From: an uncultured Peptococcaceae bacterium
GTDB taxonomy: Bacteria; Bacillota; Peptococcia; Peptococcales; Peptococcaceae
Length of the DNA: 23,574 bases
Assembly (NCBI GenBank): GCA_945949655.1
Contig: CAMFFG010000002.1
Coordinates: forward strand, 1-23,574
Reading direction: 5' to 3'
Under the pieces are notes generated by a model that did no database searches, was not told where the DNA came from, and worked only from the letters and a program-made list of their open reading frames with translations. Shown here piece by piece: positions 6,641-14,987 of this stretch (positions are counted from its first letter, which is position 1; each line of letters starts with the position of its first letter). Made by a program: the position numbers and the translations under genes.

Positions 6641-6669
6641 TTGATATTGTATAAATCATTGGATATAAA
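6641..6669 (+). promoter_or_regulatory. Promoter of the GGDEF/EAL gene
   Basis: TTGATA (6641-6646), a 17-base spacer and TATAAA (6664-6669): one mismatch in each hexamer and ideal spacing. The leader would be about 60 bases. Confidence 0.6.
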
Positions 6670-6736
6670 TAGCATTAATTTTGAGATGTGCTCCATGCAC
6701 CAGTCAATTTCGCACTTATAAGAAGGATGTGCAGTC

Positions 6737-9580
6737 ATGCCAAACAGAAAAAAATGCCGCAAAAAACAAACACCTGCACTTGTTTCCGATAAAAAGTTTC
6801 TCACTGACATCAAACGACTAAAAGGCCTGGCCTTACTGTTAAACAGTAAAGGCATTTTTGTATTTGAATATCAGCCTCAGAAAGATCAGCTCACATTTTA
6901 TGACGATACCCTGCAGGCCGCGCAGATCATTCCCGATTATCTGGACTATCTGTTTCACCGCTCCCCGGTACATCCCGATGACCGGGAAAAAGTGGCGCAC
7001 TTTATGCAGCACAAAACCTCAGAGTCCCTGGAGGTTCGCCAGAACAACCGGGATGGCACCATCTCGCGCAAGCTGCTGGAATCGGTATTTCTCGGCCGGG
7101 ATAAAGAGAATCACAGCATCCTGCTGGGTACCATGAAAGATATTACAGAAGAAAAAGAACGGGAAGAACTTCTGCAGGACCAGGCCCGACGGGACCCACT
7201 GACCGGTCTTTACAACCCGGTGGCCGGCAAAGAGCTGATCAACGAATACCTTACCTGCAAAAGTCCCTATACTGCCTGCGGGTTGCTGATCCTTGATATC
7301 GACTATTTTAAAAATGTCAACGACCACTATGGCCATCTCTTTGGAAACACGGTATTGATCGAGCTGGCACAGCTCTTAACCGGACTGTTTCAGGATAAAG
7401 ATATCATCATGCGCGCCGGTGGCGATGAATTTGTCATTCTGCTGAAAGACATCCAGCACACCACGCTAATGAAAAAAGCCATGCTGCTGACCAAAGAAGT
7501 GCCGAAACTGACCTTTCCCGGCTGCGATTATGCCATGACCTGCAGCGTTGGAGCCTGCTTTCTGCCCGAAAACATATCGGGCTACACCTACAATCAGCTT
7601 TTTGAAAATGCAGACTGGGCTCTGTACCGCGCCAAAGAAAAAGGCCGCAATCGTTATGAATTCTGCGATAATCTGCAGCGTTTTTCTAACAAATTGCCGG
7701 AAATTCCGCAGCAGGAACAGGATATAGATGGACGCTATCTGCACAATGATATTATATCTACCGCTTTTGAAATTTTTGAACGCACCAACAGTTTTGACTC
7801 GGCCATTCTGCTTCTGCTAAAAATTATCGGCCTGCGTTTCAAGCTGGACCGCATCACCATTATCCAGACGGATATTGCCGAAAGCAGTGCTGCGCGACAG
7901 TACCAGTGGACATCACCGCGGGTGCCGGAAGCCCTGCCGGTGAAGGCATCTTTTTCAAAGAAAGACTTTCTCACACTGTTTCACAGCTATGACGAATACG
8001 GCACCACTGTGCTGCAGTATGATGACATGGGCCTATACTCGCCGGAGGCCACGCAGCTGCTGATGCAGGGTGACGCCAAAACGGTGCTGTACGCAGCCAT
8101 GTACTGCGAAGGTCGCTATACCGGCGCTATCTCTTATGTCATGTGCGATACCAAACGCTACTGGTCCAAGCCAAGCCGCAGCCAGCTGGGCGAGCTGACA
8201 AAAATCATCTCTGCCCATCTGGCCAAAAGTCAGGCCATCAACGCATTGCACCAGAATGCTTTTACTCTGCCGGAATACGATTCTCTGACCGGGCTGATCA
8301 CCTTTTCCCGTTTTCATGAGGAAGTGGAGCGGTTTATCCTGGGCGGCTACGCTAAGTCCCATGCCATTATCTACAGCGATATACAGAATTTTAAATATTT
8401 CAATCAGAAATACGGCTACAGCATGGGCGATCAGCTGTTGAAAGAATTCTGCAATTACCATCTGGCTAAGCTGCAGGACGAAAAAGAAGTATATTTTACC
8501 CGCGTTTTCGCCGATCAGTTTATCATGTTCAAACCGTGCGATGATGTTCAGAAAATGGCCCTGGATATCACGGCAACCAATCAGGATTTTATTCAGCAGC
8601 AGTCGCACCAGTTTCCGGCAATGCGGATCCACATTCGCACAGGCATCTATTTTATTGAGCCGGACTGTCTGACGGCGTCAGCTGCCATCGATGCCGCCAA
8701 TACCGCACGCAAAACATTGTGGAACAGCACCAGCAATGATGTATGTATCTACAATCGGGAACTGGAGCTGCAGGAATTGCGGCGCAGCCAGATCCTCAAC
8801 GGACTGGACCTGGCCATTCAGCAACATGAATTTCAGGTATACCTGCAGCCCCGTCTTTCTATTAACGATCAGGAAATCATAGGGGCTGAGGCGCTGGTTC
8901 GCTGGCACCGTCCTGACGGCACCATACTATCCCCAGATGCGTTCATTCCTTTATATGAACAGAACGGCCGCATTGTAGAACTGGATTTTTACGTGTTTGA
9001 ACAGGTCGTCGCTTTTCTGGCAAAAAATCAGAAGCTGGGGCGGAAACAAGTGCCCATTTCCATCAACGCTTCTGCGCTGCACGCTGGCAACTACAACACA
9101 GCACAGCGCTATCTGGACATTCTGAATCGCTATCAGATAGACCCGGCTTTAACCGAAATCGAGCTGACTGAAACAGCACTAGCCACCAACTACAAACAGG
9201 TACGGCAGTTGTTTCAGAAATTGCAGCAGGTTCATATCCGCACCACGCTGGATGATTTCGGTTCCGGTTATTCCGTTCTCAACACGGTCATTGATATTCC
9301 TGCCAATACCATTAAAATCGACCGCGCTTTTCTGGATTTATGCATGTCCAGTGATAGAGGCACCTACCTGCTGAGACATGTCATCTCCATCATCAAAGGG
9401 CTCAACTATCGGGTCGTCTGTGAGGGAGTCGAAAGCAGCCAGCAGCTGGAGATCCTGCAATCGACCGACTGCGAAGAAGTACAGGGTTTTCTGTTTGCCC
9501 GTCCTATGTCCATCGAAGAATACGAAGCTTTCGTCTACGGTTCGTCCGATACAGAAGCCGCCCCGCTCACCAATAAATGA
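6737..9580 (+). CDS. Cyclic-di-GMP enzyme with PAS-like, GGDEF, degenerate GGDEF and EAL domains
   Basis: A 947-residue soluble protein without obvious membrane segments. Approximate order: PAS-like sensor (30-150, ending GTMKDITEEKERE), GGDEF (about 150-310; LDIDYFKNVND and intact GGDEF at 228-232), a GAF-like region (325-490), a second GGDEF-fold in which the motif has become FADQF (591-595), and EAL (about 690-935). The first GGDEF should make cyclic-di-GMP and lacks the RxxD inhibitory site (QDKD instead). The EAL domain keeps EAL (718-720), SINAS, ELTET, DDFGSGYS, TIKID, CEGVES and VQGFLFARP, so phosphodiesterase activity is expected. The second GGDEF may only bind nucleotide. The ATG follows AAGGA. 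It is a single-gene unit closed by a strong terminator. The net direction of activity cannot be told from sequence. Confidence 0.92.
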   Translation: MPNRKKCRKKQTPALVSDKKFLTDIKRLKGLALLLNSKGIFVFEYQPQKDQLTFYDDTLQAAQIIPDYLDYLFHRSPVHPDDREKVAHFMQHKTSESLEVRQNNRDGTISRKLLESVFLGRDKENHSILLGTMKDITEEKEREELLQDQARRDPLTGLYNPVAGKELINEYLTCKSPYTACGLLILDIDYFKNVNDHYGHLFGNTVLIELAQLLTGLFQDKDIIMRAGGDEFVILLKDIQHTTLMKKAMLLTKEVPKLTFPGCDYAMTCSVGACFLPENISGYTYNQLFENADWALYRAKEKGRNRYEFCDNLQRFSNKLPEIPQQEQDIDGRYLHNDIISTAFEIFERTNSFDSAILLLLKIIGLRFKLDRITIIQTDIAESSAARQYQWTSPRVPEALPVKASFSKKDFLTLFHSYDEYGTTVLQYDDMGLYSPEATQLLMQGDAKTVLYAAMYCEGRYTGAISYVMCDTKRYWSKPSRSQLGELTKIISAHLAKSQAINALHQNAFTLPEYDSLTGLITFSRFHEEVERFILGGYAKSHAIIYSDIQNFKYFNQKYGYSMGDQLLKEFCNYHLAKLQDEKEVYFTRVFADQFIMFKPCDDVQKMALDITATNQDFIQQQSHQFPAMRIHIRTGIYFIEPDCLTASAAIDAANTARKTLWNSTSNDVCIYNRELELQELRRSQILNGLDLAIQQHEFQVYLQPRLSINDQEIIGAEALVRWHRPDGTILSPDAFIPLYEQNGRIVELDFYVFEQVVAFLAKNQKLGRKQVPISINASALHAGNYNTAQRYLDILNRYQIDPALTEIELTETALATNYKQVRQLFQKLQQVHIRTTLDDFGSGYSVLNTVIDIPANTIKIDRAFLDLCMSSDRGTYLLRHVISIIKGLNYRVVCEGVESSQQLEILQSTDCEEVQGFLFARPMSIEEYEAFVYGSSDTEAAPLTNK

Positions 9581-9588
9581 TACTTCAG

Positions 9589-9628
9589 AATATTTCCCGA
9601 GAAATTATTTTCCGGGAAATATTTTTTT
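9589..9628 (+). terminator. Terminator of the GGDEF/EAL gene
   Basis: An 11-bp stem, AATATTTCCCG (9589-9599) with CGGGAAATATT (9613-9623), a 13-base loop and a run of seven T (9622-9628). Confidence 0.9.
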
Positions 9629-9683
9629 CGTCAAAAAGATTTTTGTCCAGCAAAGAATCCGACAAAATATTTTCCGGGAAATA
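9591..9683. repeat. Three copies of a 16-base near-palindrome
   Basis: TATTTTCCGGGAAATA occurs exactly at 9606-9621 and 9668-9683, and a relative (TATTTCCCGAGAAATT) at 9591-9606. The first two form the terminator stem. The third stands free, 28 bases ahead of the MerR-type operator, so it is not explained by termination alone. Confidence 0.7.
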
Positions 9684-9710
9684 AATCCGTAAAAATTTTT
9701 TCAAAACCAC

Positions 9711-9741
9711 TTGACTCTGACCCAGGGGCAGAGTGTACACG
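9711..9741 (+). promoter_or_regulatory. MerR-type operator-promoter
   Basis: TTGACT (9711-9716) is followed after 19 bases by a weak -10 (TACACG). The over-long spacer is filled by a dyad, ACTCTGACCC then GGGGCAGAGT (9714-9734), symmetrical except at one pair. The long spacer with a central dyad is the classic arrangement that MerR-family activators untwist. The regulator gene begins 50 bases downstream. Confidence 0.75.
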
Positions 9742-9784
9742 AAACACAACGATTCGAATCGCAATCAAAGGAGTGGATATTACT

Positions 9785-10393
9785 ATGTTGCGTATTGGAG
9801 AATTTTCCCTGTCCCAAATTCAACAGTTTCTGTCCACACAAAATCCCGCGATACGCATCACTCAATTATCTGCGCAGAAACAGCTTTTAAAAGAAAAAAT
9901 AAAAGAATCCAGATTGATCCTGCATGAGCTGGAAGAACATCTGGATGAATTTGAAAGGACAGGTAATATTATGCGTTATCAGAATCGTTATCCGATCACA
10001 TTGAAACAGACAGAAGATCTCCCCGTCATCTCTGCGCGGCAGCAGATGAGCGTGGAACAGTTTGGCTATTACTGTGGCAAGCTGATGGAACGGGTAGCCA
10101 GAGACCACATTGCCATTGCAGGCCACATGATGGCACTTTATCATGACCGCCAGTTTGATCCAGAGCAGGCTGATATCGAGATTGCTGTGCCAGCACTTAC
10201 GGCACAGCTGTTTTCTGCTGCATTTATGTTTGATTCGGCTCCCGTCTGCGGCGACATCTTGCACTGTCAGAAGCTGTTCCCGTTCGCATCCTGTGCCCCG
10301 CTTTATCTCCCAAAAAAATATTACCTGCTTTTTCCCGCAGAAATCAGAAATAAATCGGCTTTCTGTATTGTTTCTATCTATCCTTTGTGTTAG
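9785..10393 (+). pseudogene. MerR-family regulator lacking its DNA-binding domain
   Basis: The 202-residue product begins MLRIGEFS, the usual first residues of MerR regulators, and jumps directly to LSQIQQFLS, which normally follows LGF about 60 residues later. The helix-turn-helix and wing (RYYDEIGLL..., YRYY...) are therefore missing, in frame. What remains is the dimerisation coiled coil (about 20-60, KQLLKEKIKESRLILHELEEHLDEFE) and a GyrI-like effector-binding region (from about residue 66 through ALYHDRQFDPEQADIEIAVPA). The C-terminal 60 residues match that fold poorly, so the end may also be damaged or truncated. The ATG at 9785 has AAAGGAG (9767-9773) 11 bases upstream. It may be a decayed gene or a protein that binds ligand or partner without DNA. 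Family membership is confident, status less so. Confidence 0.7.
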
Positions 10394-10467
10394 AATAAAA
10401 CCGTTGGCTGTGTGAAAACAGCTCTTTATTTTGGCATTTGTAATAATACAGTATACAGGAGGAAATC

Positions 10468-11793
10468 ATGAAAGAAAAATTATCTTTTTTCCAGCTGCTT
10501 TCCCTGTCGCTCATGCTGTTCGCGCTGTTTTTCGGCGCCGGAAATATGATTTTTCCGCCATCCATGGGGCAGGCTGCTGGCAGCAATGTCTGGATCGCAC
10601 TGGCCGGTTATATCACCACCGATGTAGGCCTGCCGCTTCTGGCTATCACCGCTGTGGTATTTTCCAACCGCTCGTTGAAAACTATGGTTGGCCGGGCTGG
10701 AGATGGCTTTGCCACATTTTTTATTGTACTGATCTATCTGCTGATCGGCCCGCTGTTTGCTATTCCGCGCACCGGCAGCGTATCCTTTGAGCTGGCCATC
10801 CTGCCCTTTTTAGGCGATGGCGCCAATACCACACTGTGTTCTTTCGCGTTCACAGCCGTTTTCTTTGGAGCAACCTACCTGCTGTCGGCCAATCCGAACA
10901 AAATCGTGGCCATCGTGGGTAAAGTACTGACGCCCATTCTGCTGCTCTCTATTTTTATCATCGGAATCAGCGCCGTTATTAATCCCATCAGCCCATTAGG
11001 TGAACCGGTCGGCGATTACACCTCCATCTCTTTCTTTAAGGGAATCATTGAGGGTTACATGGCTATGGATGCGCTGGCTGCCGGCATTTTTGCCCTGATC
11101 GTGATTGACAACATTGAGGCCATGGGCATCCAGAAAGAAAAAAATATCGCCAAATACACCCTGCTGGCCGGTCTGCTGGCGGCAGTGGGACTGGCTGTGG
11201 TTTACGGTATTCTGGCTTATGTGGGCGCCACAGCAGGCTCACTGGGACAGTTCCCCAATGGCGGTCAGCTGCTTTCGGCAGTGGCCAATCATCTCTTTGG
11301 CACAGTTGGTATGATGATCTTAGGTATTGCCGTTATGTTCGCCTGCCTGACCACAGCCATCGGGCTCACCACCGCCTGCGGTGAATATTTCAGCAGCAAT
11401 TATGTAAAACTGGAATACAATCATGTTATCCTTGCGGTCTGTCTGTTCAGCTTTTTTGTCAGCAACATCGGTCTTACCCAGCTGCTCAGTATCACACTGC
11501 CAGCTTTACTGATGGTGTACCCGGTGCTGATCGCTCTGGTGCTGGTATCCTTCCTGGAACCATGGTTCAAAGGCCGCAAACCGATCTATATCGGCATCCT
11601 GATCGGCACAGCCTGCATCAGTATCCCCAATGGTCTGGAAGCGCTGGCCGCCAACTACAGCATCGCCACCGATGGCCTCAGCAGCCTGCTGCAGATGGTG
11701 CCCTTCTACGATCTGAGCCTGGGCTGGGTGATCCCCGCTATCATCGGCGGTATCATTGGCTGGCTTATCAGCACAGTAACAAAACGCATATAA
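10468..11793 (+). CDS. brnQ: Branched-chain amino acid carrier of the LIVCS family (BrnQ)
   Basis: A 441-residue membrane protein with about 12 hydrophobic segments that imports leucine, isoleucine and valine with sodium or protons. Typical LIVCS features are the opening LMLFALFFGAGNMIFPP, followed by YLLIGPLFAIPRTGSVSFE and the later DALAAGIFALIVIDNIEAMG segment. Length is normal for the family. The ATG at 10468 follows AGGAGGA (10457-10463) at 4 bases. It lies 74 bases after the damaged MerR gene, and co-transcription from the MerR-type promoter is possible because only a weak 5-bp hairpin lies between. It ends before a bidirectional terminator. Confidence 0.95.
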   Translation: MKEKLSFFQLLSLSLMLFALFFGAGNMIFPPSMGQAAGSNVWIALAGYITTDVGLPLLAITAVVFSNRSLKTMVGRAGDGFATFFIVLIYLLIGPLFAIPRTGSVSFELAILPFLGDGANTTLCSFAFTAVFFGATYLLSANPNKIVAIVGKVLTPILLLSIFIIGISAVINPISPLGEPVGDYTSISFFKGIIEGYMAMDALAAGIFALIVIDNIEAMGIQKEKNIAKYTLLAGLLAAVGLAVVYGILAYVGATAGSLGQFPNGGQLLSAVANHLFGTVGMMILGIAVMFACLTTAIGLTTACGEYFSSNYVKLEYNHVILAVCLFSFFVSNIGLTQLLSITLPALLMVYPVLIALVLVSFLEPWFKGRKPIYIGILIGTACISIPNGLEALAANYSIATDGLSSLLQMVPFYDLSLGWVIPAIIGGIIGWLISTVTKRI

Positions 11794-11820
11794 AACACAC
11801 ATAGCATGTAAAAGATAAAG

Positions 11821-11852
11821 AATAGCCGGATGCATCCACGCATCCGGCTATT
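11821..11852. terminator. Bidirectional terminator between brnQ and the ABC ATPase gene
   Basis: A 13-bp perfect stem, AATAGCCGGATGC (11821-11833) with GCATCCGGCTATT (11840-11852), and a 6-base loop. T-rich sequence follows on both strands, and the genes converge here. Confidence 0.9.
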
Positions 11853-11898
11853 ATACTTTACAGTTGTTATACGCTGTAAAGAAACGATATCTTCTGAT

Positions 11899-12693
11899 CT
11901 AGCCCAGCAGCATACGGTCATTGACCATTTCCGCCCCGCTGGCCTTTTCAAACATTTTCAGCAGATCTGGCACGTCCAGATTTTTCTTTTCTTCTCCGGC
12001 CACATCAATGATGATCTGCCCGTTATACAGCATGATCAGTCGATTGCCGCAGCGCAGTGCATCACGCATGTTGTGGGTGATCATCAGTGTAGTCAGATGA
12101 TCCCGCTCTACGATCTTTTCTGTCAGTTCCAGCACCTTGGCCGCAGTCTTCGGGTCCAGCGCGGCGGTGTGTTCATCCAGAAGCAGAAGCTTCGGCTGAT
12201 TCAGCGTAGCCATCAGCAGTGTAACAGCCTGCCGCTGTCCGCCGGAGAGCAGGCCCACCTTGCTGGTCAGACGATCCTCCAGACCCAGATCCAGCTCAGC
12301 CAGCATTTCGCGAAACTGTTCCTTCTGTTTGGCCTTGGAACTCCAGCCTAAACCCGGAATCTTACCGCGGCGGCTGGCAATGGCCAGATTTTCTTCGATC
12401 TGCATGTTGGCAGCAGTCCCCATCATCGGGTCCTGAAATACACGGCCGATATATTTGGCCCGTTTGTACTCGGGCTGTTTTGTGACATCAATCCCATCAA
12501 TGGTGATGGTGCCACTGTCCACCGGCCACACACCGGCAATAGCGTTCAGCATGGTGGATTTACCGGCGCCGTTGCCGCCGATCACCGTCACAAAATCACC
12601 GTCATTCAGATGCAGATTCAGTCCCTGCAGCGCTTTCTTTTCATTGACTGTGCCTTTATTAAAGGTTTTGCGAATTTCTTTTACATCTAACAT
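11899..12693 (-). CDS. ABC transporter ATPase of the TrpXYZ-like uptake system
   Basis: A 264-residue ATPase that powers uptake through the adjacent permease. Motifs: Walker A GGNGAGKST (residues 39-47), Q-loop FQDPMMGTAANMQIEENLAIA, signature LSGGQRQ, Walker B LLLLDEHTAALDP and switch His in MITHNM. The TVIGGNGAGKST and GTAANMTIEENLALA-type sequences are typical of the family that includes TrpZ. The ATG at 12693 is 4 bases after the permease stop; its ribosome binding site (AGGGGGC) lies within the last permease codons, so the two are translationally coupled. It is the only ATPase in the block and must serve all four binding proteins if they share this core. Confidence 0.93.
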   Translation of the reverse strand: MLDVKEIRKTFNKGTVNEKKALQGLNLHLNDGDFVTVIGGNGAGKSTMLNAIAGVWPVDSGTITIDGIDVTKQPEYKRAKYIGRVFQDPMMGTAANMQIEENLAIASRRGKIPGLGWSSKAKQKEQFREMLAELDLGLEDRLTSKVGLLSGGQRQAVTLLMATLNQPKLLLLDEHTAALDPKTAAKVLELTEKIVERDHLTTLMITHNMRDALRCGNRLIMLYNGQIIIDVAGEEKKNLDVPDLLKMFEKASGAEMVNDRMLLG

Positions 12694-12697
12694 CTGC

Positions 12698-13582
12698 TCA
12701 CGCCCCCTTTACATTGCTGATCTTTTCTTTAATCAGCGGCATAGCCAGGGCAATGACTACGATGATCGCTGTCAGCAGTTTCATATCATTCTGATTCATA
12801 CCCATCTTCAGTACTACCGCAATTACAATACGATACACAATGGAGCCGCCCACAACAGCCAGCAGCCAATTCATAAAATTGCGGGTGCCAAACAGTACTT
12901 CCCCGATAATAACCGAAGCCAGACCGATTACGATAGTACCAGTACCCATACCTACATCGGCAAACCCCTGGCTCTGACCCAGCAGCGCACCGGCCATGGA
13001 AACCATCCCGTTACTGATCAACAGACCCAGAATGGTGGTAACATCGGTGTCCACACCCTGTGCCCGGATCATCTGCTTGTTGCAGCCGGTGGCACGAATA
13101 GCAGCACCGATCTCTGTACCGAAGAACCAGTATAAAAATGCGATAATCGCAACCACAAAAATCAATCCACAGACCAGAATGCTTTCATTCTTGCCCAGTC
13201 CCAGATTGCCAAAATAGGTGTAGATGGTATCCATACGCAAAATCGACACATTGGATTTATCACCCATAATGCGAATATTGATGGAATACAACCCGATCAT
13301 GGTCAGGATCCCTGCCAGCAGAGCGGGAATCTTTAATTTGGTATGCAGCAGCCCTGTTACGATACCAGCCACCGAGCCGGCCAGAAACGCCAGCACGACC
13401 GCGATAATAGGAGAACCGCCCCCCGCAATATAAGAAACACCTACTGCAGCACCCAACGGATAACTACCTTCTACCGTTAAATCTGCCACATCCAGCACCC
13501 GATATGTGATGTACACACCCAATGCCAGAATCCCCCACAGCAGCCCTTGCCACAGTGTGGATAAAACCAAACCCATACTCAT
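12698..13582 (-). CDS. ABC transporter permease of the TrpXYZ-like uptake system
   Basis: A 294-residue inner-membrane protein with about eight to nine hydrophobic segments. The segment ALGVYITYRVLDVADLTVEGSYPLGAAV near the N-terminus and the LLxGRxGxxxxxG-poor loop pattern fit the permease family found with COG2984 binding proteins (TrpY-like). The substrate is most likely an aromatic amino acid or related small molecule by family analogy, not shown here. The ATG at 13582 is chosen because AAAGGAG followed by seven T precedes it; the open frame continues upstream to 13654 but that would run through the promoter. It has its own promoter and forms an operon with the ATPase. Confidence 0.92.
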   Translation of the reverse strand: MSMGLVLSTLWQGLLWGILALGVYITYRVLDVADLTVEGSYPLGAAVGVSYIAGGGSPIIAVVLAFLAGSVAGIVTGLLHTKLKIPALLAGILTMIGLYSINIRIMGDKSNVSILRMDTIYTYFGNLGLGKNESILVCGLIFVVAIIAFLYWFFGTEIGAAIRATGCNKQMIRAQGVDTDVTTILGLLISNGMVSMAGALLGQSQGFADVGMGTGTIVIGLASVIIGEVLFGTRNFMNWLLAVVGGSIVYRIVIAVVLKMGMNQNDMKLLTAIIVVIALAMPLIKEKISNVKGA

Positions 13583-13625
13583 AAAAAAACTCCTTTCCAA
13601 CCATCCTACGAATACATATGCCTCT

Positions 13626-13654
13626 ATTTTAGAACAATCCCTGCTAATTTGCAA
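13626..13654 (-). promoter_or_regulatory. Promoter of the permease-ATPase operon
   Basis: On the minus strand TTGCAA (13654-13649), 17 bases, TAAAAT (13631-13626). The same layout precedes three of the binding-protein genes. Confidence 0.7.
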
Positions 13655-13728
13655 TGAAAATCGCCCTGCAACTGTATGAATAAAATAATTTTTTCATAAG
13701 ATTTTTAAGCAGCGCCGCTCTGCCCGGC

Positions 13729-13768
13729 AAAAAAACAGGATTGCAAGCAATTCATTTTTGCAATCCTG
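13729..13768 (-). terminator. Terminator of binding-protein gene 1
   Basis: An 11-bp perfect stem (13736-13746 with 13758-13768) with an 11-base loop. Read leftward it ends in seven T (A-run at 13729-13735 on the + strand). It separates binding protein 1 from the transporter core. Confidence 0.9.
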
Positions 13769-13818
13769 CTGCCTATTCTGAATATTATATTCCGCACCCG
13801 TTTTTATTTACACTGCAA

Positions 13819-14832
13819 CTACTTTGTCGCTTTTGTGGTAACCAGAACAGCCTGCTCCATGATTTCCTGCGGAATAACCAGACCAATGCGGTCTGCTTCC
13901 TCTTTGTTGACAGCCAGCGCCAGATCCTCTTCTGCCGCATATTCGATAGGCATAGCAGATGGTTCTGCCTCGCCACTCAAAATTTTTACCGCCATCTCCC
14001 CAGTGTGATACCCCAGTTTGTAGTAATCGATCCCATAGGTAGCCGTGCCGCCGCCTTCCACCTGGGCCACTTCACCGCAGATCACAGGGATACGGGCCTC
14101 ATCTGTCACCGAGATCACCTGCGGCACAGCCGAAGCCACCGTGTTATCGGTAGGCAGATAAATAACATCCACCACCTCAGCTAAATTCTGTGCAGTCTGC
14201 TGCATATCATTAATGTTGGAGAAAGCACCTTCCTGCACAGCAATGCCCTGCTCCTGCAGATACTGTTTCATATGAGCCACCTGCAGCTGCGAATTGATCT
14301 CGCTGGAATTGTACAGAATACCAACCGTTTGCACATCCGGCACTAACTGCACGATCAACGCGCCCTGCTTTTCAATGGGATTCTGATCACTGGTGCCAGT
14401 CACATTATATCCTGGCGCATCGTTGCGTTCCACCAGCCGCGCTTCTTCATAATCGGTGATGGCAGTCCCTACAATGGGGATCTCGCTGGTAGCCGCCGCC
14501 ATTACCTGCGCGGTCGATGTAGATACAGCGCAGATCAGATCTACCTCCTCATTGATAAACGTCTGCGCGATCCCTTCCAGATTGCTCTGTTCATTCTGCC
14601 CGTTGCGCTCAATAAAAGTTGTATTGTCGCCTTCCACAAAGCCATTATCGGCCAGCGCAGCCACGAAACCATCCCGCGCGGTGTTTGCCGCGTCATGATT
14701 TACCAGCTGCACGATACCGATTTTATATTGCGCTTTCTCCTCACGCTGATTGCCACAGCCCGCCGTCATACCCACTGCCAGCGCAGCGATGGTCAAAACC
14801 GCACAACATTTTCTCCACATATTACCCTTCAT
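13819..14832 (-). CDS. TrpX-like ABC substrate-binding lipoprotein 1 (most divergent copy)
   Basis: A 337-residue exported lipoprotein of the ABC_sub_bind family (PF04392, COG2984). The signal peptide MKGNMWRKCCAVLTIAALAVGMTAGC ends in a lipobox with Cys26, so it is anchored outside the membrane. It shares with its neighbours PIVGTAITDYEEARLVE, NVTGTSDQNPIE and LPTDNTVASAVPQV, but differs near the N-terminus (LVNHDAANTARDG in place of LVQHGALDQANQG) and has fewer identities overall, implying a different ligand or affinity. The ATG at 14832 has AAGGGAG upstream; the frame open to 14931 would overlap the promoter. It has its own promoter and terminator. Confidence 0.92.
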   Translation of the reverse strand: MKGNMWRKCCAVLTIAALAVGMTAGCGNQREEKAQYKIGIVQLVNHDAANTARDGFVAALADNGFVEGDNTTFIERNGQNEQSNLEGIAQTFINEEVDLICAVSTSTAQVMAAATSEIPIVGTAITDYEEARLVERNDAPGYNVTGTSDQNPIEKQGALIVQLVPDVQTVGILYNSSEINSQLQVAHMKQYLQEQGIAVQEGAFSNINDMQQTAQNLAEVVDVIYLPTDNTVASAVPQVISVTDEARIPVICGEVAQVEGGGTATYGIDYYKLGYHTGEMAVKILSGEAEPSAMPIEYAAEEDLALAVNKEEADRIGLVIPQEIMEQAVLVTTKATK

Positions 14833-14878
14833 AATGAACTCCCTTCTCTGTTTCCTTGACATATTGCTTATTGTATTC

Positions 14879-14907
14879 ATTGTACAGGGTTCCGTATGAA
14901 TTTTCAA
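14879..14907 (-). promoter_or_regulatory. Promoter of binding-protein gene 1
   Basis: On the minus strand TTGAAA (14907-14902), 17 bases, TACAAT (14884-14879). It lies between the terminator of gene 2 and the start of gene 1. Confidence 0.75.
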
Positions 14908-14934
14908 TACTGTAATAGATTTTTGCGCCACAGC

Positions 14935-14966
14935 AAAAACTCCGCCCCGGATTTTCCGGAGCGGAG
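14935..14966 (-). terminator. Terminator of binding-protein gene 2
   Basis: An 11-bp GC-rich stem (14940-14950 with 14956-14966, one wobble pair) with a 5-base loop. Read leftward it is followed by five T (14939-14935). Confidence 0.9.
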
Positions 14967-14987
14967 CATGATCTCTGTAAATGCAGT

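Noticed and set aside
10407..10422. Hairpin GCTGT/ACAGC before brnQ as a terminator of the MerR gene
   Set aside because: Only 5 bp and no continuous T-run; too weak to call.
13583..13654. N-terminal extension of the permease to 13654
   Set aside because: It would cover the promoter and lacks a ribosome binding site; the ATG at 13582 has one.
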